A DNA stretch of 64,000 nt from an uncultured Corynebacterium sp. (GCA_943914465.1 CALUCD010000004.1:1-64000), one strand, 5' to 3'. Shown: positions 41,730 to 50,967, counted from the first letter of the stretch. The notes: generated from the sequence alone by a model not told the origin. Numbers and translations: made by a program.

Positions 41730-42476
41730 ATGACTGACCTCACCCCCGGAAGCACGTCCACGCGTGGCGACGGCCGCGCGTTCAACGAACTGCGCCCCGT
41801 CCGCATCACCCGCGGTTTCACCACCAACCCTGCCGGCAGCGTCCTGGTTGAATTCGGCCACACCCGCGTGATGTGCACCGCCACCGCGGAAGAGGGGGTG
41901 CCCCGCTTCAAGAAGGATTCCGGGGAAGGTTGGTTGACGGCCGAGTACTCGATGCTGCCGGCTGCCACCCACGAGCGCATGCCCCGCGAATCGATGAAGG
42001 GCAAGGTCAAAGGCCGCACACACGAAATTTCTCGCTTGGTAGGCCGCGCCCTGCGCGCCGCTGTTGACTTAAGCCAGCTTGGCGAAAATACCATCCAGCT
42101 CGACTGCGACGTCCTCCAAGCCGATGGCGGCACGCGCACGGCGTCGATCACCGGCGCGTACGTCGCGCTCGCGGACGCGATCGCGGTGCTCAAAGAACGA
42201 GGTGTCGTACCGGGCGAACCATTGCTGGCCCCGGTCGCGGCTGTTTCCGCCGGAATCGTCGACGGCCAGGTATGCCTCGACCTGCCCTACGTTGAGGATT
42301 CTCGTGCAGAGGTGGACCTCAATGTGGTCATGCAGGAAGGCGGCAAGTTCGTCGAAATCCAGGGCACCGGTGAGCATGGGCTATTCGGGCGAGACGAGTT
42401 GGCGCAGATGCTTGACGTTGCCGAGCTTGGCTGCAACCAGCTCATCGAAGCCCAGAAGGCGGCGCTGGGCCGGTGA
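41730..42476 (+). CDS. rph: Ribonuclease PH
   Basis: 248 residues from ATG 41730. A phosphorolytic 3'-5' exonuclease that trims tRNA 3' ends. Motifs include RGFTTNPAGSVLVEFGHTRV, GEGWLTAEYSMLP and RLVGRALRAAVDL, with the phosphate-site DCDVLQADGGTRTASITGA region. The stop overlaps the GTG start of the next gene (GTGA). Confidence 0.96.
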   Translation: MTDLTPGSTSTRGDGRAFNELRPVRITRGFTTNPAGSVLVEFGHTRVMCTATAEEGVPRFKKDSGEGWLTAEYSMLPAATHERMPRESMKGKVKGRTHEISRLVGRALRAAVDLSQLGENTIQLDCDVLQADGGTRTASITGAYVALADAIAVLKERGVVPGEPLLAPVAAVSAGIVDGQVCLDLPYVEDSRAEVDLNVVMQEGGKFVEIQGTGEHGLFGRDELAQMLDVAELGCNQLIEAQKAALGR

Positions 42477-43087
42477 AACTCCTCGTCGCCTCGGGCAACA
42501 CGAAAAAGCTGCGCGAACTCGCAAATATCCTCGATGAATTGCGTATCGAGGGCATTGAGCTTGTCTCGCTTGATGACGTCGCCTCCTACCCCCAACCCGC
42601 CGAAACCGGCCTGACCTTCCGCGAGAATGCGTTGATTAAAGCCCGCGCGGGTGCGGCGGCAACCGGACTTGCCTGCGTCGCCGATGATTCGGGTTTGAGC
42701 GTTGCCGCCATGGGTGGCATGCCTGGTGTCCTCTCCGCGCGCTGGTCAGGTGTGCACGGCGATGACGAGGCAAACAACCGGCTGTTACTCGCTCAAATGG
42801 CCGACATAAACAAACGTGACGCTGCTTTCGTCTGCTGCTGTGCGCTGGTCACCCCAGGTGGTGCCACCTTCACCACCGAGGGGCGCTGGGAAGGCGAGCT
42901 GTTGACTCAGCCGCGTGGTGAGGGCGGATTTGGCTACGACCCGATCTTCACTCCGGCGGATTTGCCGCCTGAACTGCGCGGGCACTCAAGTGCTGAGCTG
43001 ACACCGGAAGAGAAGAACGCGCGCTCGCACCGCGGGCAGGCGCTGCGCGCCCTCGCCCCGAAAATCGCCGCTTTGCGTACAGATTGA
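42473..43087 (+). CDS. rdgB: dITP/XTP pyrophosphatase (non-canonical purine NTPase)
   Basis: 204 residues from GTG 42473. Hydrolyses dITP, ITP and XTP to keep them out of DNA and RNA. Motifs: ASGNTKKLREL at the N-terminus, ADDSGLSV, SARWSG, GEGGFGYDPIF and SHRGQALRAL. Coupled to rph by a 4-bp overlap, as in mycobacteria. Confidence 0.96.
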   Translation: MKLLVASGNTKKLRELANILDELRIEGIELVSLDDVASYPQPAETGLTFRENALIKARAGAAATGLACVADDSGLSVAAMGGMPGVLSARWSGVHGDDEANNRLLLAQMADINKRDAAFVCCCALVTPGGATFTTEGRWEGELLTQPRGEGGFGYDPIFTPADLPPELRGHSSAELTPEEKNARSHRGQALRALAPKIAALRTD

Positions 43088-43111
43088 GGCGGTGTGAGTA
43101 GGGTGGTGGCC

Positions 43112-43486
43112 ATGAAGAAAACGATCACACTTGCTACCACTGTTCTTGCAACCGGCGCGCTGCTGGTGGGCTGCGGCTCTTCCTCCGACTGGGATGGCAC
43201 CTGGTCCGGTGACATCACCGCGACGAACGCTGAGACCGGTGGCGGGAAGGCTACGCTGAGCCTCGACGGTGGGGACTGCTCCTGGGAGATGACCGAAACC
43301 TCCGGTGACACCAACAAGGCAAAGTGCAAGCACGACGGCGACGAGTTCAAGCTCGCCGACCCGCTGACCGGCATGGATATGAAGTACTCCGGCCAGCTCA
43401 GCAACGACACGCTTACCCTGACCCCGCAGGATGAGCAGGCTGAGAAGGTCGGCGTGATGGTGCTGACCCGCTCCGGCGACAAGTAA
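43112..43486 (+). CDS. Small secreted lipoprotein
   Basis: 124 residues from ATG 43112. A signal peptide with lipobox LVGC (Cys about residue 21), then SSSDWDGTWSGDITATN and a small beta-rich domain with two further cysteines (DCSWEM, KCKHDG) that may form a disulfide. No family recognised. Follows rdgB by 24 bp. Confidence 0.82.
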   Translation: MKKTITLATTVLATGALLVGCGSSSDWDGTWSGDITATNAETGGGKATLSLDGGDCSWEMTETSGDTNKAKCKHDGDEFKLADPLTGMDMKYSGQLSNDTLTLTPQDEQAEKVGVMVLTRSGDK

Positions 43487-43523
43487 GCCAGCCCCGCGGG
43501 GCTCAGGCCCTTCCTGCGCGGGG

Positions 43524-43952
43524 TCAGACCCCCAGCTGGAACATGCGTGTCACTTCCTTGCGGCGCTTCGCCTCAACGACGAACGATAAGAAGGGCACCA
43601 CGCCAGAGATTGCTGTGACTGCCCAGGTGATCGCCGGCCACCGGGCTTTGACCCCGAGGTTCAGCGACGCCATCAAGAAGGCGATGAACGCCAGGCCGTG
43701 CACGCGCGCAACCCACGCAAGGGCTGAGACCTCCATGTCAAAGCCGTATTCCAACACCATGCGCAGCACCAGCAGCAACAGCAGGGCGCCAGTGATCCAC
43801 GCCGCGATAGAAAACAGGTTCAACGCGGTGCGCACCCGACGCTGACGCTCGGGGTGGATCTTGGCAGCACCGTGTGCACCGGCAGCACCGTGAGTGCCGG
43901 TAGCTGCCGCAGTAGGTTCACTCGGCTGTGTTGGTTGATGGGGTTGGGTCAT
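43524..43952 (-). CDS. DUF3817 membrane protein
   Basis: 142 residues: a Pro/Thr/Gly/His-rich cytoplasmic N-terminus (1-35), then three membrane segments with the family motif RVHGLAFIAFL and PFLSFVVEAKRRKE. The DUF3817 protein Rv1342c lies at the same place. Function unknown. Four bp downstream of the next (leftward) gene, so cotranscribed. Confidence 0.87.
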   Translation of the reverse strand: MTQPHQPTQPSEPTAAATGTHGAAGAHGAAKIHPERQRRVRTALNLFSIAAWITGALLLLLVLRMVLEYGFDMEVSALAWVARVHGLAFIAFLMASLNLGVKARWPAITWAVTAISGVVPFLSFVVEAKRRKEVTRMFQLGV

Positions 43953-43956
43953 TGAT

Positions 43957-44466
43957 TCACGTCTCTACTTCGCGTTGATTGTGCTGGCTGGCACTGTGCT
44001 GGCTCGGGTTCCTGGGGCGGTTCCGCTTCGGTGTGAGCAGCTCGTTGTATTCCTCCACATCGATGCTCGGGCGCTTCGGAAGGAAAGACTCGTCGATCTC
44101 GGTCATGACCTCGCCGCCGTGGTTCCCAGTGCCACCGGCTGAGCCGTAGCGGCGCACATCCGCCTCATACAGATCCGCGATAGATTCACCCGCGTTCACG
44201 GCATCGATCTTGTCGTTCTCCATCTTCAGCCCCGTTCGGTAGGCGTAGACGAAGAACGCTCCGAAAAACGGCCACTGTAGGGCGTAGCCAAGGTTTTGGA
44301 ACGTGCCGGTGCCTGATTGGTAGCGCTGCCACTGCCAGTACGCCAGCAGACAACAGGTGATCACTGCGGCGATGAGCAGCACAATGTGCCAGGCACGCAC
44401 CTTCACACGTGGGCGGTGCTGCGCCTCGTGTTCATCGCGCACCTCAGGTGCTGGTTGCTCGCTCAC
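43957..44466 (-). CDS. Conserved membrane protein (LprD-position)
   Basis: 169 residues: hydrophilic 1-22, membrane segment at about 26-43 (LLIAAVITCCLLAYWQW), second hydrophobic stretch at about 59-76, then a polar, disordered C-terminus. It takes the place of Rv1343c (lprD) beside the DUF3817 gene. No lipobox is visible, so it is not a lipoprotein here. Function unknown. Confidence 0.8.
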   Translation of the reverse strand: MSEQPAPEVRDEHEAQHRPRVKVRAWHIVLLIAAVITCCLLAYWQWQRYQSGTGTFQNLGYALQWPFFGAFFVYAYRTGLKMENDKIDAVNAGESIADLYEADVRRYGSAGGTGNHGGEVMTEIDESFLPKRPSIDVEEYNELLTPKRNRPRNPSQHSASQHNQREVET

Positions 44467-44607
44467 ATCGCATCACTCTACCCCGGCAAGGCGACGAGCC
44501 AAACTAAAGTTTGACGCCCGGCTACGCTCGTCTGGGCCCAGTCTCGGTAACGGGCAGGCATTCCCAGTCGGCGAGCGCCCGCGTGTACAGTGGTGCATGC
44601 TTTCGCT

Positions 44608-44689
<82 letters not shown>

Positions 44690-44731
44690 CAATTCAGGGG
44701 CTTCATCGCCGCAGCGCATAGCTCTCCCGCG

Positions 44732-45205
44732 CTAGATACCCCAGTCGCGCAGGATCCGCTCCACGTGGCCGGCGGCGCGCACGTTGTACTGTGCCCGCTC
44801 GATCTTGCCATCTGCGTCAACAAGGAACGTCGAGCGGATCACACCTTCGGTGACCTTGCCGTAGTTCTTCTTCTCGCCGTAGGCACCCCAGGCGCGCAGG
44901 ACGTCTTTCGACTCATCGGATAAGAGCTCGATCTTGAGATCGTGATCTGCGCGGAACGCGGCCAGCTTGTCCACCGGGTCCGGGGAGATGCCGAGGATGG
45001 CTACGGAGGCATCGTCGAAAAGCGGAAACTGCTCGGTGAAATCGCATGCCTCAGTGGTGCATCCCGGGGTGTTTGCGCGCGGGTAGAAGTACACGATCAC
45101 GCGTTGTCCAGAAAAGTCGGATAGCGCCACGTGCTCGCCCTTATCATTCGGCAAGGTGAAGGCTGGGGCGGCGTCACCCGGTTCAAGTCGGCTCTGGTCG
45201 GTCAT
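44732..45205 (-). CDS. bcp: Peroxiredoxin Bcp/PrxQ
   Basis: 157 residues. Thiol peroxidase with peroxidatic Cys in NTPGCTTEAC and a second Cys five residues on that can serve as resolving Cys (atypical 2-Cys type). YFYPRANTPGC and STFLVDADGKI are standard. Convergent with tRNA-Leu; divergent from the DUF3618 gene. Confidence 0.94.
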   Translation of the reverse strand: MTDQSRLEPGDAAPAFTLPNDKGEHVALSDFSGQRVIVYFYPRANTPGCTTEACDFTEQFPLFDDASVAILGISPDPVDKLAAFRADHDLKIELLSDESKDVLRAWGAYGEKKNYGKVTEGVIRSTFLVDADGKIERAQYNVRAAGHVERILRDWGI

Positions 45206-45282
45206 GCCTCTCCGTTTTACACGGATTTAGATTACTGTGGTTGAAGGAATCGACAGCAACGTAACGTAGGAGAACTATTACC

Positions 45283-45558
45283 GTGGCACGAGACATTCAC
45301 GATATCGAGCGCGACATTGAGCGCACCCGCGGCCAACTTGCCAGTACCCTCGACGAGCTGGCGGACCGTACCAGCCCATCCAATCTCGCCGACAACGCAA
45401 AAGGCCAGGCTTCTGAGTGGCTGCAAGATGAGACCGTGCAGAAAGTACTTGGTGGTATCGCGGCCGGTGTCGTCGCGTTGGTGGGTGTCAAGTTCTTCAA
45501 CAACCGCAAGCGCAAGAACGAGCTCAAGGAGCTCCAGCGCCTCTTGTCACGCCGCTAA
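45283..45558 (+). CDS. DUF3618 family protein
   Basis: 91 residues from GTG 45283, with AGGAGAAC upstream. The N-terminal amphipathic helix DIERDIERTRGQLASTLDEL is the DUF3618 hallmark; a single hydrophobic segment (about 57-71) is followed by a basic tail NNRKRKNELKELQRLLSRR. Possibly a membrane-surface or stress protein; the link to bcp is also seen in mycobacteria. Confidence 0.88.
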   Translation: MARDIHDIERDIERTRGQLASTLDELADRTSPSNLADNAKGQASEWLQDETVQKVLGGIAAGVVALVGVKFFNNRKRKNELKELQRLLSRR

Positions 45559-45675
45559 CGGCTTTACGCAGACCGCGCGACATGCTTCCCGCGCGTAGCA
45601 ATGCGCTTCGACCGCCTCGTGTTGGCCCCGTTCTAAGGGCCGTGCACGGGGCGGTTCGCTGTGGGGGGGAAATGG

Positions 45676-46239
45676 TCAGGCGAGCTGCGCACCGGCTGCC
45701 TGCATCTCCTCAAAGGCTGCGGCTGCGCGGGCCTCATCGACAGGTGCGCACAGATCCGCCAGCACGCGGGTTGCAAACCCCTCCGCGCGGGCATCAAGTA
45801 CCGTGGCGCGCACGCAGTGGTCGGTGGCGATGCCGCACACGTCAAGCGCATCCACGCCATTGGCGCGCAGCCAGTCGGCGAGCAGCGTCGCTGTTTCGTC
45901 GGTGCCTTCGAAGCCGGAATAGGCGGCAGTGTATGCCCCTTTGCGGAAGAAACGGCCGATGGCTTCTGGGTTCAGCGGCGCGCGCAGCTCGGCGCCTTCA
46001 GAGCCGGCTACGCAATGCACCGGCCAGGAGTCAACAAAATCCGGTTCGTCCGAAAAATGAGCACCCGGGTCGATGTGCCAGTCTTGGGTGGCCACAACGT
46101 GTGAATACGCGCCCACCTGCTCCGGGTCTGCCAGCAGCCGCGCAATTGCTACCGCAACCTCATCGCCCCGTGCCGTCGCAAGCGAACCGCCAGGACAAAA
46201 ATCGTTCTGAACATCAACAATCAGCAGCGCGCGAGTCAT
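45676..46239 (-). CDS. pncA: Nicotinamidase
   Basis: 187 residues from ATG 46239; the frame extends upstream into the tRNA-Lys gene and is rejected there. Hydrolyses nicotinamide to nicotinate. Catalytic triad Asp in LIVDVQNDFCPGG, Lys in FRKGAYTAAYSGF and Cys in GIATDHCVRAT; metal ligands in TQDWHIDPGAHF. Product feeds PncB (35750) and then NadE (22322). Confidence 0.94.
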   Translation of the reverse strand: MTRALLIVDVQNDFCPGGSLATARGDEVAVAIARLLADPEQVGAYSHVVATQDWHIDPGAHFSDEPDFVDSWPVHCVAGSEGAELRAPLNPEAIGRFFRKGAYTAAYSGFEGTDETATLLADWLRANGVDALDVCGIATDHCVRATVLDARAEGFATRVLADLCAPVDEARAAAAFEEMQAAGAQLA

Positions 46240-46294
46240 TGTCTCATCGTAGCGTGGGCATGAGCGTGGCTTCGCCGCTTGATCCCGAGAATTG

Positions 46295-46367
46295 TGCGCC
46301 ATCAGGGAATCGAACCCCGAACCCACTGATTAAGAGTCAGTTGCTCTACCAATTGAGCTAATGGCGC
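46295..46367 (-). tRNA. tRNA-Lys(CTT)
   Basis: Reverse strand: acceptor GCGCCAT pairs with ATGGCGC, discriminator A. The anticodon loop CTCTTAA gives CTT. T arm GGTTCGATTCC. Confidence 0.95.
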
Positions 46368-46582
46368 GAATATGTTTTCACCCGCCTGGGCAACGAAGAG
46401 AAATATATCACCCAGGCGCTGCGGCATGAAATCCGCAGTACACGCCGTGCGCCAGTAGGCCGGGTCAGGGTGGTGGCGCGGCGGGTGGGCACGCGGCAAA
46501 ACCCACAGGCAAAAAGGCCACAACCGAGGTTTGGCGCGCTATATGGTTGCAGCAGTATCACACATTTGGAGAGGGGAGCTCA

Positions 46583-47785
46583 ATGCCGTCACAACACCCA
46601 CGCCGTCGCGCGATTGCCCTGTTCACGGCGGGTGTAGCAGCAGCGCTACTCAGCGCCTGCTCAGTCAGTGACGCGGAAACAACGGGACTTACTGCCGCGC
46701 CGACAACAGAGACCGCGTCTGAAACCACCACCCCGGCCGCACCGCCCAAGCTGTCGGTCGCCGATGGGGCGACGGATGTGGAACCGGGAGCGGGGGTGAA
46801 GGTGACGTCGAAAAGCGAAATGCAAACGGTGAAGCTCACTGATGCGCAGGGCAACGAAGTCGACGGCGAGTTCAACAGCGACGACACCGAGTGGGAAAGC
46901 GCCGAGGACCTGAAATACGGCACCGAGTACACCCTCAAGGCGCGCGTCGCTGGTGGGAAAAAGGCGGAGGCAACCTTTACCACCGCGTACGCAGGTGCGC
47001 AGACCAACGTTGGCATTGGTCCGCTCGACGGTTCAACGGTGGGTGTCGCGCAGGCAATCACGTTCAGCTTCGGCTACCCAATCAAGGACACGAAGGCCGC
47101 CGAAAAGGCGATCACAGTAGAAACCGCCAACGACACCGAGGGCGGATTCTTCTGGCTCAGCCCCCAGGAGCTGCGCTGGCGCCCGAAAGAGTTCTGGGAG
47201 CCGGGAACGGAAGTCACCGTGAAAGCTGACCTGTTCGGACGCAACCTCGGTGACAACGTGTGGGGCTCGAGCGATGTGGAACAGTCATTCACCATCGGCG
47301 AGTACATCGAAGCGGTTGTGGACAACAAAGACAAAAAGATGCGCGTCTACAACGACGGTGACCTCGTGCGGGAATTTCCCGTCTCGCTTGGGCGTGACAA
47401 CCAGTTTGACACCCCAAACGGCACGTACGTGGTCGGCGACGCCTACGAATCGCTGGTGATGGATTCACGCACCTATGGTCTCGGCATCGGGGAAGGCGGC
47501 TACGTCACCCCCGTTGACTACGCCACGCAGCTGTCCTACTCCGGCATCTACGTCCACTCGGCGCCCTGGGCCATCGACTCGCTGGGCAAGCGCAATCAAT
47601 CACACGGCTGCGTGAACGCGACACCAGAGGACGCGCGCTGGTTCCAAAACTACGTTCACCGCGGCGACCCCGTGATCATCAAAAACACCGGCGGCCAAAC
47701 ACTGACACCATACGACGGCCTAGGCTACTGGAACCTCGACTGGGAAACCCGCTCTGGAGGCTCGAAAGAGCCGGTGTACGAATAG
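46583..47785 (+). CDS. Lipoprotein L,D-transpeptidase
   Basis: 400 residues from ATG 46583, with GAGGGGAG upstream. Signal peptide with lipobox LLSAC, a Thr/Ala-rich linker, two immunoglobulin-like domains (about 55-250) and a YkuD catalytic domain with SGIYVHSAPW and the active-site SHGCVN (Cys nucleophile). It makes 3-3 crosslinks in peptidoglycan outside the membrane, as mycobacterial LdtMt2-type enzymes do. Such enzymes are the carbapenem-sensitive, ampicillin-tolerant route of crosslinking. Confidence 0.93.
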   Translation: MPSQHPRRRAIALFTAGVAAALLSACSVSDAETTGLTAAPTTETASETTTPAAPPKLSVADGATDVEPGAGVKVTSKSEMQTVKLTDAQGNEVDGEFNSDDTEWESAEDLKYGTEYTLKARVAGGKKAEATFTTAYAGAQTNVGIGPLDGSTVGVAQAITFSFGYPIKDTKAAEKAITVETANDTEGGFFWLSPQELRWRPKEFWEPGTEVTVKADLFGRNLGDNVWGSSDVEQSFTIGEYIEAVVDNKDKKMRVYNDGDLVREFPVSLGRDNQFDTPNGTYVVGDAYESLVMDSRTYGLGIGEGGYVTPVDYATQLSYSGIYVHSAPWAIDSLGKRNQSHGCVNATPEDARWFQNYVHRGDPVIIKNTGGQTLTPYDGLGYWNLDWETRSGGSKEPVYE

Positions 47786-47819
47786 GCACGGTTGCGCGAC
47801 AAAAGGCCGGCGGTGCCGC

Positions 47820-48296
47820 CTAGTCGGAGAAGTAGGTAGGAAAAAGCGACTCTAACAGGTGTTTCTCCCCCCGGAACCAGCTATGGACAGCCCATTTCGA
47901 TCCGTCCTCAATAACGATGTCGAACCCAAACATGCGCGGGTCAACTCGGTCTAGAGTGTAGGCGATGTCAGCCAAACCGTGCATTTTTCCAATGGCTTCC
48001 TCGAGCCACCAACCAAGAAAGTATTCGGCCGCACGCGGCTGCGGGCCGTAGGGTTCCCCATACTCGTTTTCGCCGTTGTTCTGCATGGCGCGGATGTATA
48101 TAGCGCACTGCTCCTCATTAAGAGCGAGCCGGACCGGAAGGTAGCGCATCCGCTCGAAGTTGTGGGAGAAGTGTGATACCGCCTCGATCTCCAGTTCTGG
48201 GAAAAGCAGCCACCGTGCACCATATACCATGTCGGCGTTCGAATCCGGGAAATATCGGGCGACCACCTCGCGCGACAGATCGGTAAAATTAGTCAT
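47820..48296 (-). CDS. Hypothetical cytosolic protein
   Basis: 158 residues from ATG 48296, acidic, rich in aromatic residues (Trp, Tyr, Phe), with no signal or membrane segment. Segments such as NEEQCAIYIRAMQNNG, FLGWWLEEAIGKM and DGSKWAVHSWFRGE look like a globular alpha/beta protein. Family unknown. It is richer in A+T than its neighbours, lies between an L,D-transpeptidase and tRNA-His, and has the size and composition of contact-toxin immunity proteins, but no toxin gene is adjacent. Confidence 0.65.
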   Translation of the reverse strand: MTNFTDLSREVVARYFPDSNADMVYGARWLLFPELEIEAVSHFSHNFERMRYLPVRLALNEEQCAIYIRAMQNNGENEYGEPYGPQPRAAEYFLGWWLEEAIGKMHGLADIAYTLDRVDPRMFGFDIVIEDGSKWAVHSWFRGEKHLLESLFPTYFSD

Positions 48297-48468
48297 TTGG
48301 GAACCCTCTAGCGCTTTTAATGTGTCCTACATTTCCCTCCGGGAAACGCGGTGACAATTGTTTGTGAAGTGTTCGAAAGGCCCTCATCCCATAAAACAAT
48401 GCCCACCCGGCGACAGACCGGGCGGACACACTTTATGACCCTTAACCCGCGTTTTCGACCCCGGAACA

Positions 48469-48511
48469 GAAATAGCCCCTGTCCTTGTTTTTCAAAGACA
48501 GGGGCCATTTC
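48469..48511 (-). terminator. Long hairpin downstream of tRNA-His
   Basis: GAAATAGCCCCTGTC pairs with GACAGGGGCCATTTC (one mismatch) around a 13-base loop. It begins 5 bp beyond the 3' end of tRNA-His and fits as its terminator. Confidence 0.75.
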
Positions 48512-48515
48512 TTGG

Positions 48516-48589
48516 GGTGGCTGACGGGGCTCGAACCCGCGACACCCAGGATCACAACCTGGTGCTCTACCAGCTGAACTACAGCCACC
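48516..48589 (-). tRNA. tRNA-His(GTG)
   Basis: Reverse strand: GTGGCTG pairs with CAGCCAC. The extra encoded G(-1) pairs with discriminator C, the identity mark of tRNA-His. The anticodon loop TTGTGAT gives GTG. Confidence 0.95.
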
Positions 48590-48637
48590 ATCACCGTTTT
48601 TAAACAGTGGGGTCAACTCTAGTACGGCCCCAACCGT

Positions 48638-49270
48638 TTACAAAAACCGCCGGTAGGCCTCGTGCGCCTCCTCAGCGGCGGTGCGGGCGGTGTCGGAATC
48701 GGGCCCCGGCGCGGCGGTGAAGACGCAGCGGCGGTAGTAATCAAGCTCCTGGATGGATTCCACAATGTCCGCGAGTGCCCGGTGGGCCATGCCTTTTGGC
48801 GGTTGGTTTTGATAGGCACGGGGAAACCACCGTCGCGTGAGTTCCTTGACGGTGGAAACGTCGATCATCCGGTAATGCAGTGCTTGATCAAGCCGCGGCA
48901 TGTGGGCGCGGATGAATGCCCGGTCGGTGGCGATAGAGTTGCCGGCCAGCGGGGCGGGGTGGGCCGGGTCGCAGTGGCGCTGGATGAGCGCAAGCACCGC
49001 GTCTTCCGCGTCGGTGATGCTCAGCGTGGACGCTTCGATGGCGGTGACGAGCCCGTTGTCACTGTGCATCTTCGTCACCACCTGGTCCATCTCCGCGAGC
49101 TGTTCAGGGGTGGCGTGGACAACCAGGTCGATCGCGCCGTCAAGAATATTCAGCTCAGCATCAGTGACCAGCGCCGCAACCTCAACAATCACATGGCGGT
49201 TTGGGTCCAGCCCGGTCATCTCCAAATCAATCCACACAATGCGGTTATCCCGCTGCGCGAGCTCAGACAT
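48638..49270 (-). CDS. orn: Oligoribonuclease
   Basis: 210 residues from ATG 49270, which lies within the last codons of the upstream reductase gene (8-bp overlap). A DEDDh exonuclease that clears two- to five-base RNAs and linear cyclic-dinucleotide products such as pGpG. Motifs: WIDLEMTGLD, SIATDRAFI and HRALADI. In M. tuberculosis orn (Rv2511) is near the mycolate reductase gene too. Confidence 0.95.
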   Translation of the reverse strand: MSELAQRDNRIVWIDLEMTGLDPNRHVIVEVAALVTDAELNILDGAIDLVVHATPEQLAEMDQVVTKMHSDNGLVTAIEASTLSITDAEDAVLALIQRHCDPAHPAPLAGNSIATDRAFIRAHMPRLDQALHYRMIDVSTVKELTRRWFPRAYQNQPPKGMAHRALADIVESIQELDYYRRCVFTAAPGPDSDTARTAAEEAHEAYRRFL

Positions 49271-50078
49271 GCTGCTCCTCTCCCATCTTCGCGTAGAACG
49301 ACCCGAGGAGTGGTGCAAGCGAACCGCGGGGGGCATACGTGGAAATGACATCCATCGCCTTCGAAATTGGCCCTGGCACTACACGCCGTTTGTTTTTGCG
49401 CATCGCTCGAAGCGTGTCCGTCGCGCACGACTCGTAGGTCGTCCACAAGAAATCGGGCACAAGCTTATCGACGATCGTCTCATCCTCCTCAGCCACCTCC
49501 TGATCACGCACCGGACCCGGCGCCAGCAACGTGCAGTGAACACCGGTGGGCTTGAGCTCGTAGTGCAGCGACTCTGTAAACGTGTTCACACCCGCTTTGG
49601 TGAACACGTACGTGGCGTTGTTGGGGATGGGGGAGTTGCCAGCGGCAGAACCCACATTGCACAGCGCACCAGATCCGCGCGGCACCATCTGGTCGAGCAC
49701 CGCCTTCGTAATACGAAACACCGCCGTCGCGTTGAGGTTGAACTGGTTCGTCTCATACCCCCAGTCCGCCTGCATGAACGGCCCGAACGAGGCGATACCA
49801 GCCGAGTTCACACAAATGCTGACCGTGCGGTTATGGATATGCTCGATCAGCGCGGTGACGTCCTCACTGCTGGCCAAGTCCGCGGCGAAAACCTCCACCT
49901 CAACCCCATGGCGGTTCGCCAGCTCGGTGGCGATACGCATCAGCACCTCCTCGCGCCGGGCCACCAGGATCAGGTTGTGGCCTGCCGCTGCCAGCTGGCG
50001 GGCGATTGCCTCGCCAATGCCTTGCGATGCTCCAGTAATCAGCGCGAACGACCCGATGGAGGGCTGGGGAAACGTCAT
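49263..50078 (-). CDS. cmrA: SDR-family mycolate reductase (CmrA/Rv2509-like)
   Basis: 271 residues from ATG 50078. NADPH-binding TGASQGIGEAIARQL and VARREE, a Ser/Tyr/Lys catalytic set in GSAAGNSPIPNNATYVFTK, and a C-terminal part (KLVPDFLW, NKRRVVPGPISKAM, YAPRGSLAPLLGSFY) that closely recalls Rv2509. CmrA reduces the 3-oxo group after Claisen condensation to finish corynomycolic acids. Overlaps orn. Presence of the gene implies a mycolate envelope. Confidence 0.88.
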   Translation of the reverse strand: MTFPQPSIGSFALITGASQGIGEAIARQLAAAGHNLILVARREEVLMRIATELANRHGVEVEVFAADLASSEDVTALIEHIHNRTVSICVNSAGIASFGPFMQADWGYETNQFNLNATAVFRITKAVLDQMVPRGSGALCNVGSAAGNSPIPNNATYVFTKAGVNTFTESLHYELKPTGVHCTLLAPGPVRDQEVAEEDETIVDKLVPDFLWTTYESCATDTLRAMRKNKRRVVPGPISKAMDVISTYAPRGSLAPLLGSFYAKMGEEQHV

Positions 50079-50180
50079 GGTGATAGGGTACGCCAACGCC
50101 CGCCTGCGAGGATCGCGGCTCCTGAGCTGGTGGGTTGGTGCCAACCTGGGCTACCGCCCCTTGGGCTAGTGCCCTTTGGG

Positions 50181-50522
50181 CTACTGCCCGGCGATGTCTT
50201 GCAGCGCGGCGATATGGCCGTCGTACGCGCTACGGCCCCCGCGCGTGAGCATCACCCACACCACATCCTTATCTCGGCTCGAGCCGTACTCCCGAAACCG
50301 CGTCACGTAACCGTGCTCCTCAAGGGCTGTTAGCTGTTTCGAAAGTGTGGGGGCGGAAAGCCCAGTGATGTTTTGCAGCGAAGCGAACTTCATCTCCCGG
50401 CGGGTCGGGCCTTCTACCGCGCCACTGGCGAGCAGTGCCGCGCAAATCTTCAATCTGTTGATCGGGTGAATGAGCGGGTCGAGCTTTGGGGCTGGCTCGG
50501 GCTGGGTGGCTGGTTTGCTCAA
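50181..50522 (-). CDS. Winged-helix (MarR-like) transcriptional regulator
   Basis: 113 residues from TTG 50522, whose TTGA overlaps the stop of the membrane-protein gene upstream; GGAGG lies 9 bp before it. The winged helix is seen in NRLKICAALLASG, LQNITGLSAPTLSKQLTALE and the wing YVTRFREYGSSRDKDVVW. This family (HTH_27) often sits with a small membrane protein in actinobacteria. A perfect palindrome just upstream of the operon (50968-50982) is its likely operator. Confidence 0.85.
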   Translation of the reverse strand: MSKPATQPEPAPKLDPLIHPINRLKICAALLASGAVEGPTRREMKFASLQNITGLSAPTLSKQLTALEEHGYVTRFREYGSSRDKDVVWVMLTRGGRSAYDGHIAALQDIAGQ

Positions 50523-50950
50523 TGGAAACGCCTCCACGTCAGCCCGTAGAACGATACCCAAGCCACCCCGAGCAAAACGCTGCCAGCTGCGGTCACGACA
50601 GTGGGCGCGTCGGCGATCAGATGCATCGAGATACGTCCGATGAGGTAGGCGGCAATCGTGATCGCGATTGTCCTCCACCCGACCTGCGGGTCGGGTTTGA
50701 CCTCCTGCTTCCACGACTCTCGGACGTTGGGGCGGTGGGCAAGCTCAATTGCCGCAACAGCTGCGGCGAACCCCAGCAGCAGGAGGAGCGTCCAGGCTGA
50801 CCTTTCGCTACTGAGGTAGAACGCCCCGGCGAGGAACAACCCGGACACAACGATGCCTGCCCAGGGAACAGGTGTGTGGGTGAGGTCTGATGCACGGGCC
50901 TCAACCTCGCGCACGGCGTTGAGTGCATCGCGTGCGTCATTGCTTTCCAT
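50519..50950 (-). CDS. Three/four-TM membrane protein paired with the regulator
   Basis: 143 residues from ATG 50950; ATG 50962 in the same frame is equally possible. Hydrophobic segments at about residues 29-45, 51-68, 91-107 and 114-134. Function unknown. First gene of a two-gene unit with the winged-helix regulator; a 15-bp palindrome lies 6 bp before the ATG at 50962. Confidence 0.8.
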   Translation of the reverse strand: MESNDARDALNAVREVEARASDLTHTPVPWAGIVVSGLFLAGAFYLSSERSAWTLLLLLGFAAAVAAIELAHRPNVRESWKQEVKPDPQVGWRTIAITIAAYLIGRISMHLIADAPTVVTAAGSVLLGVAWVSFYGLTWRRFH

Positions 50951-50967
50951 GGGTGAAAACATAACGT

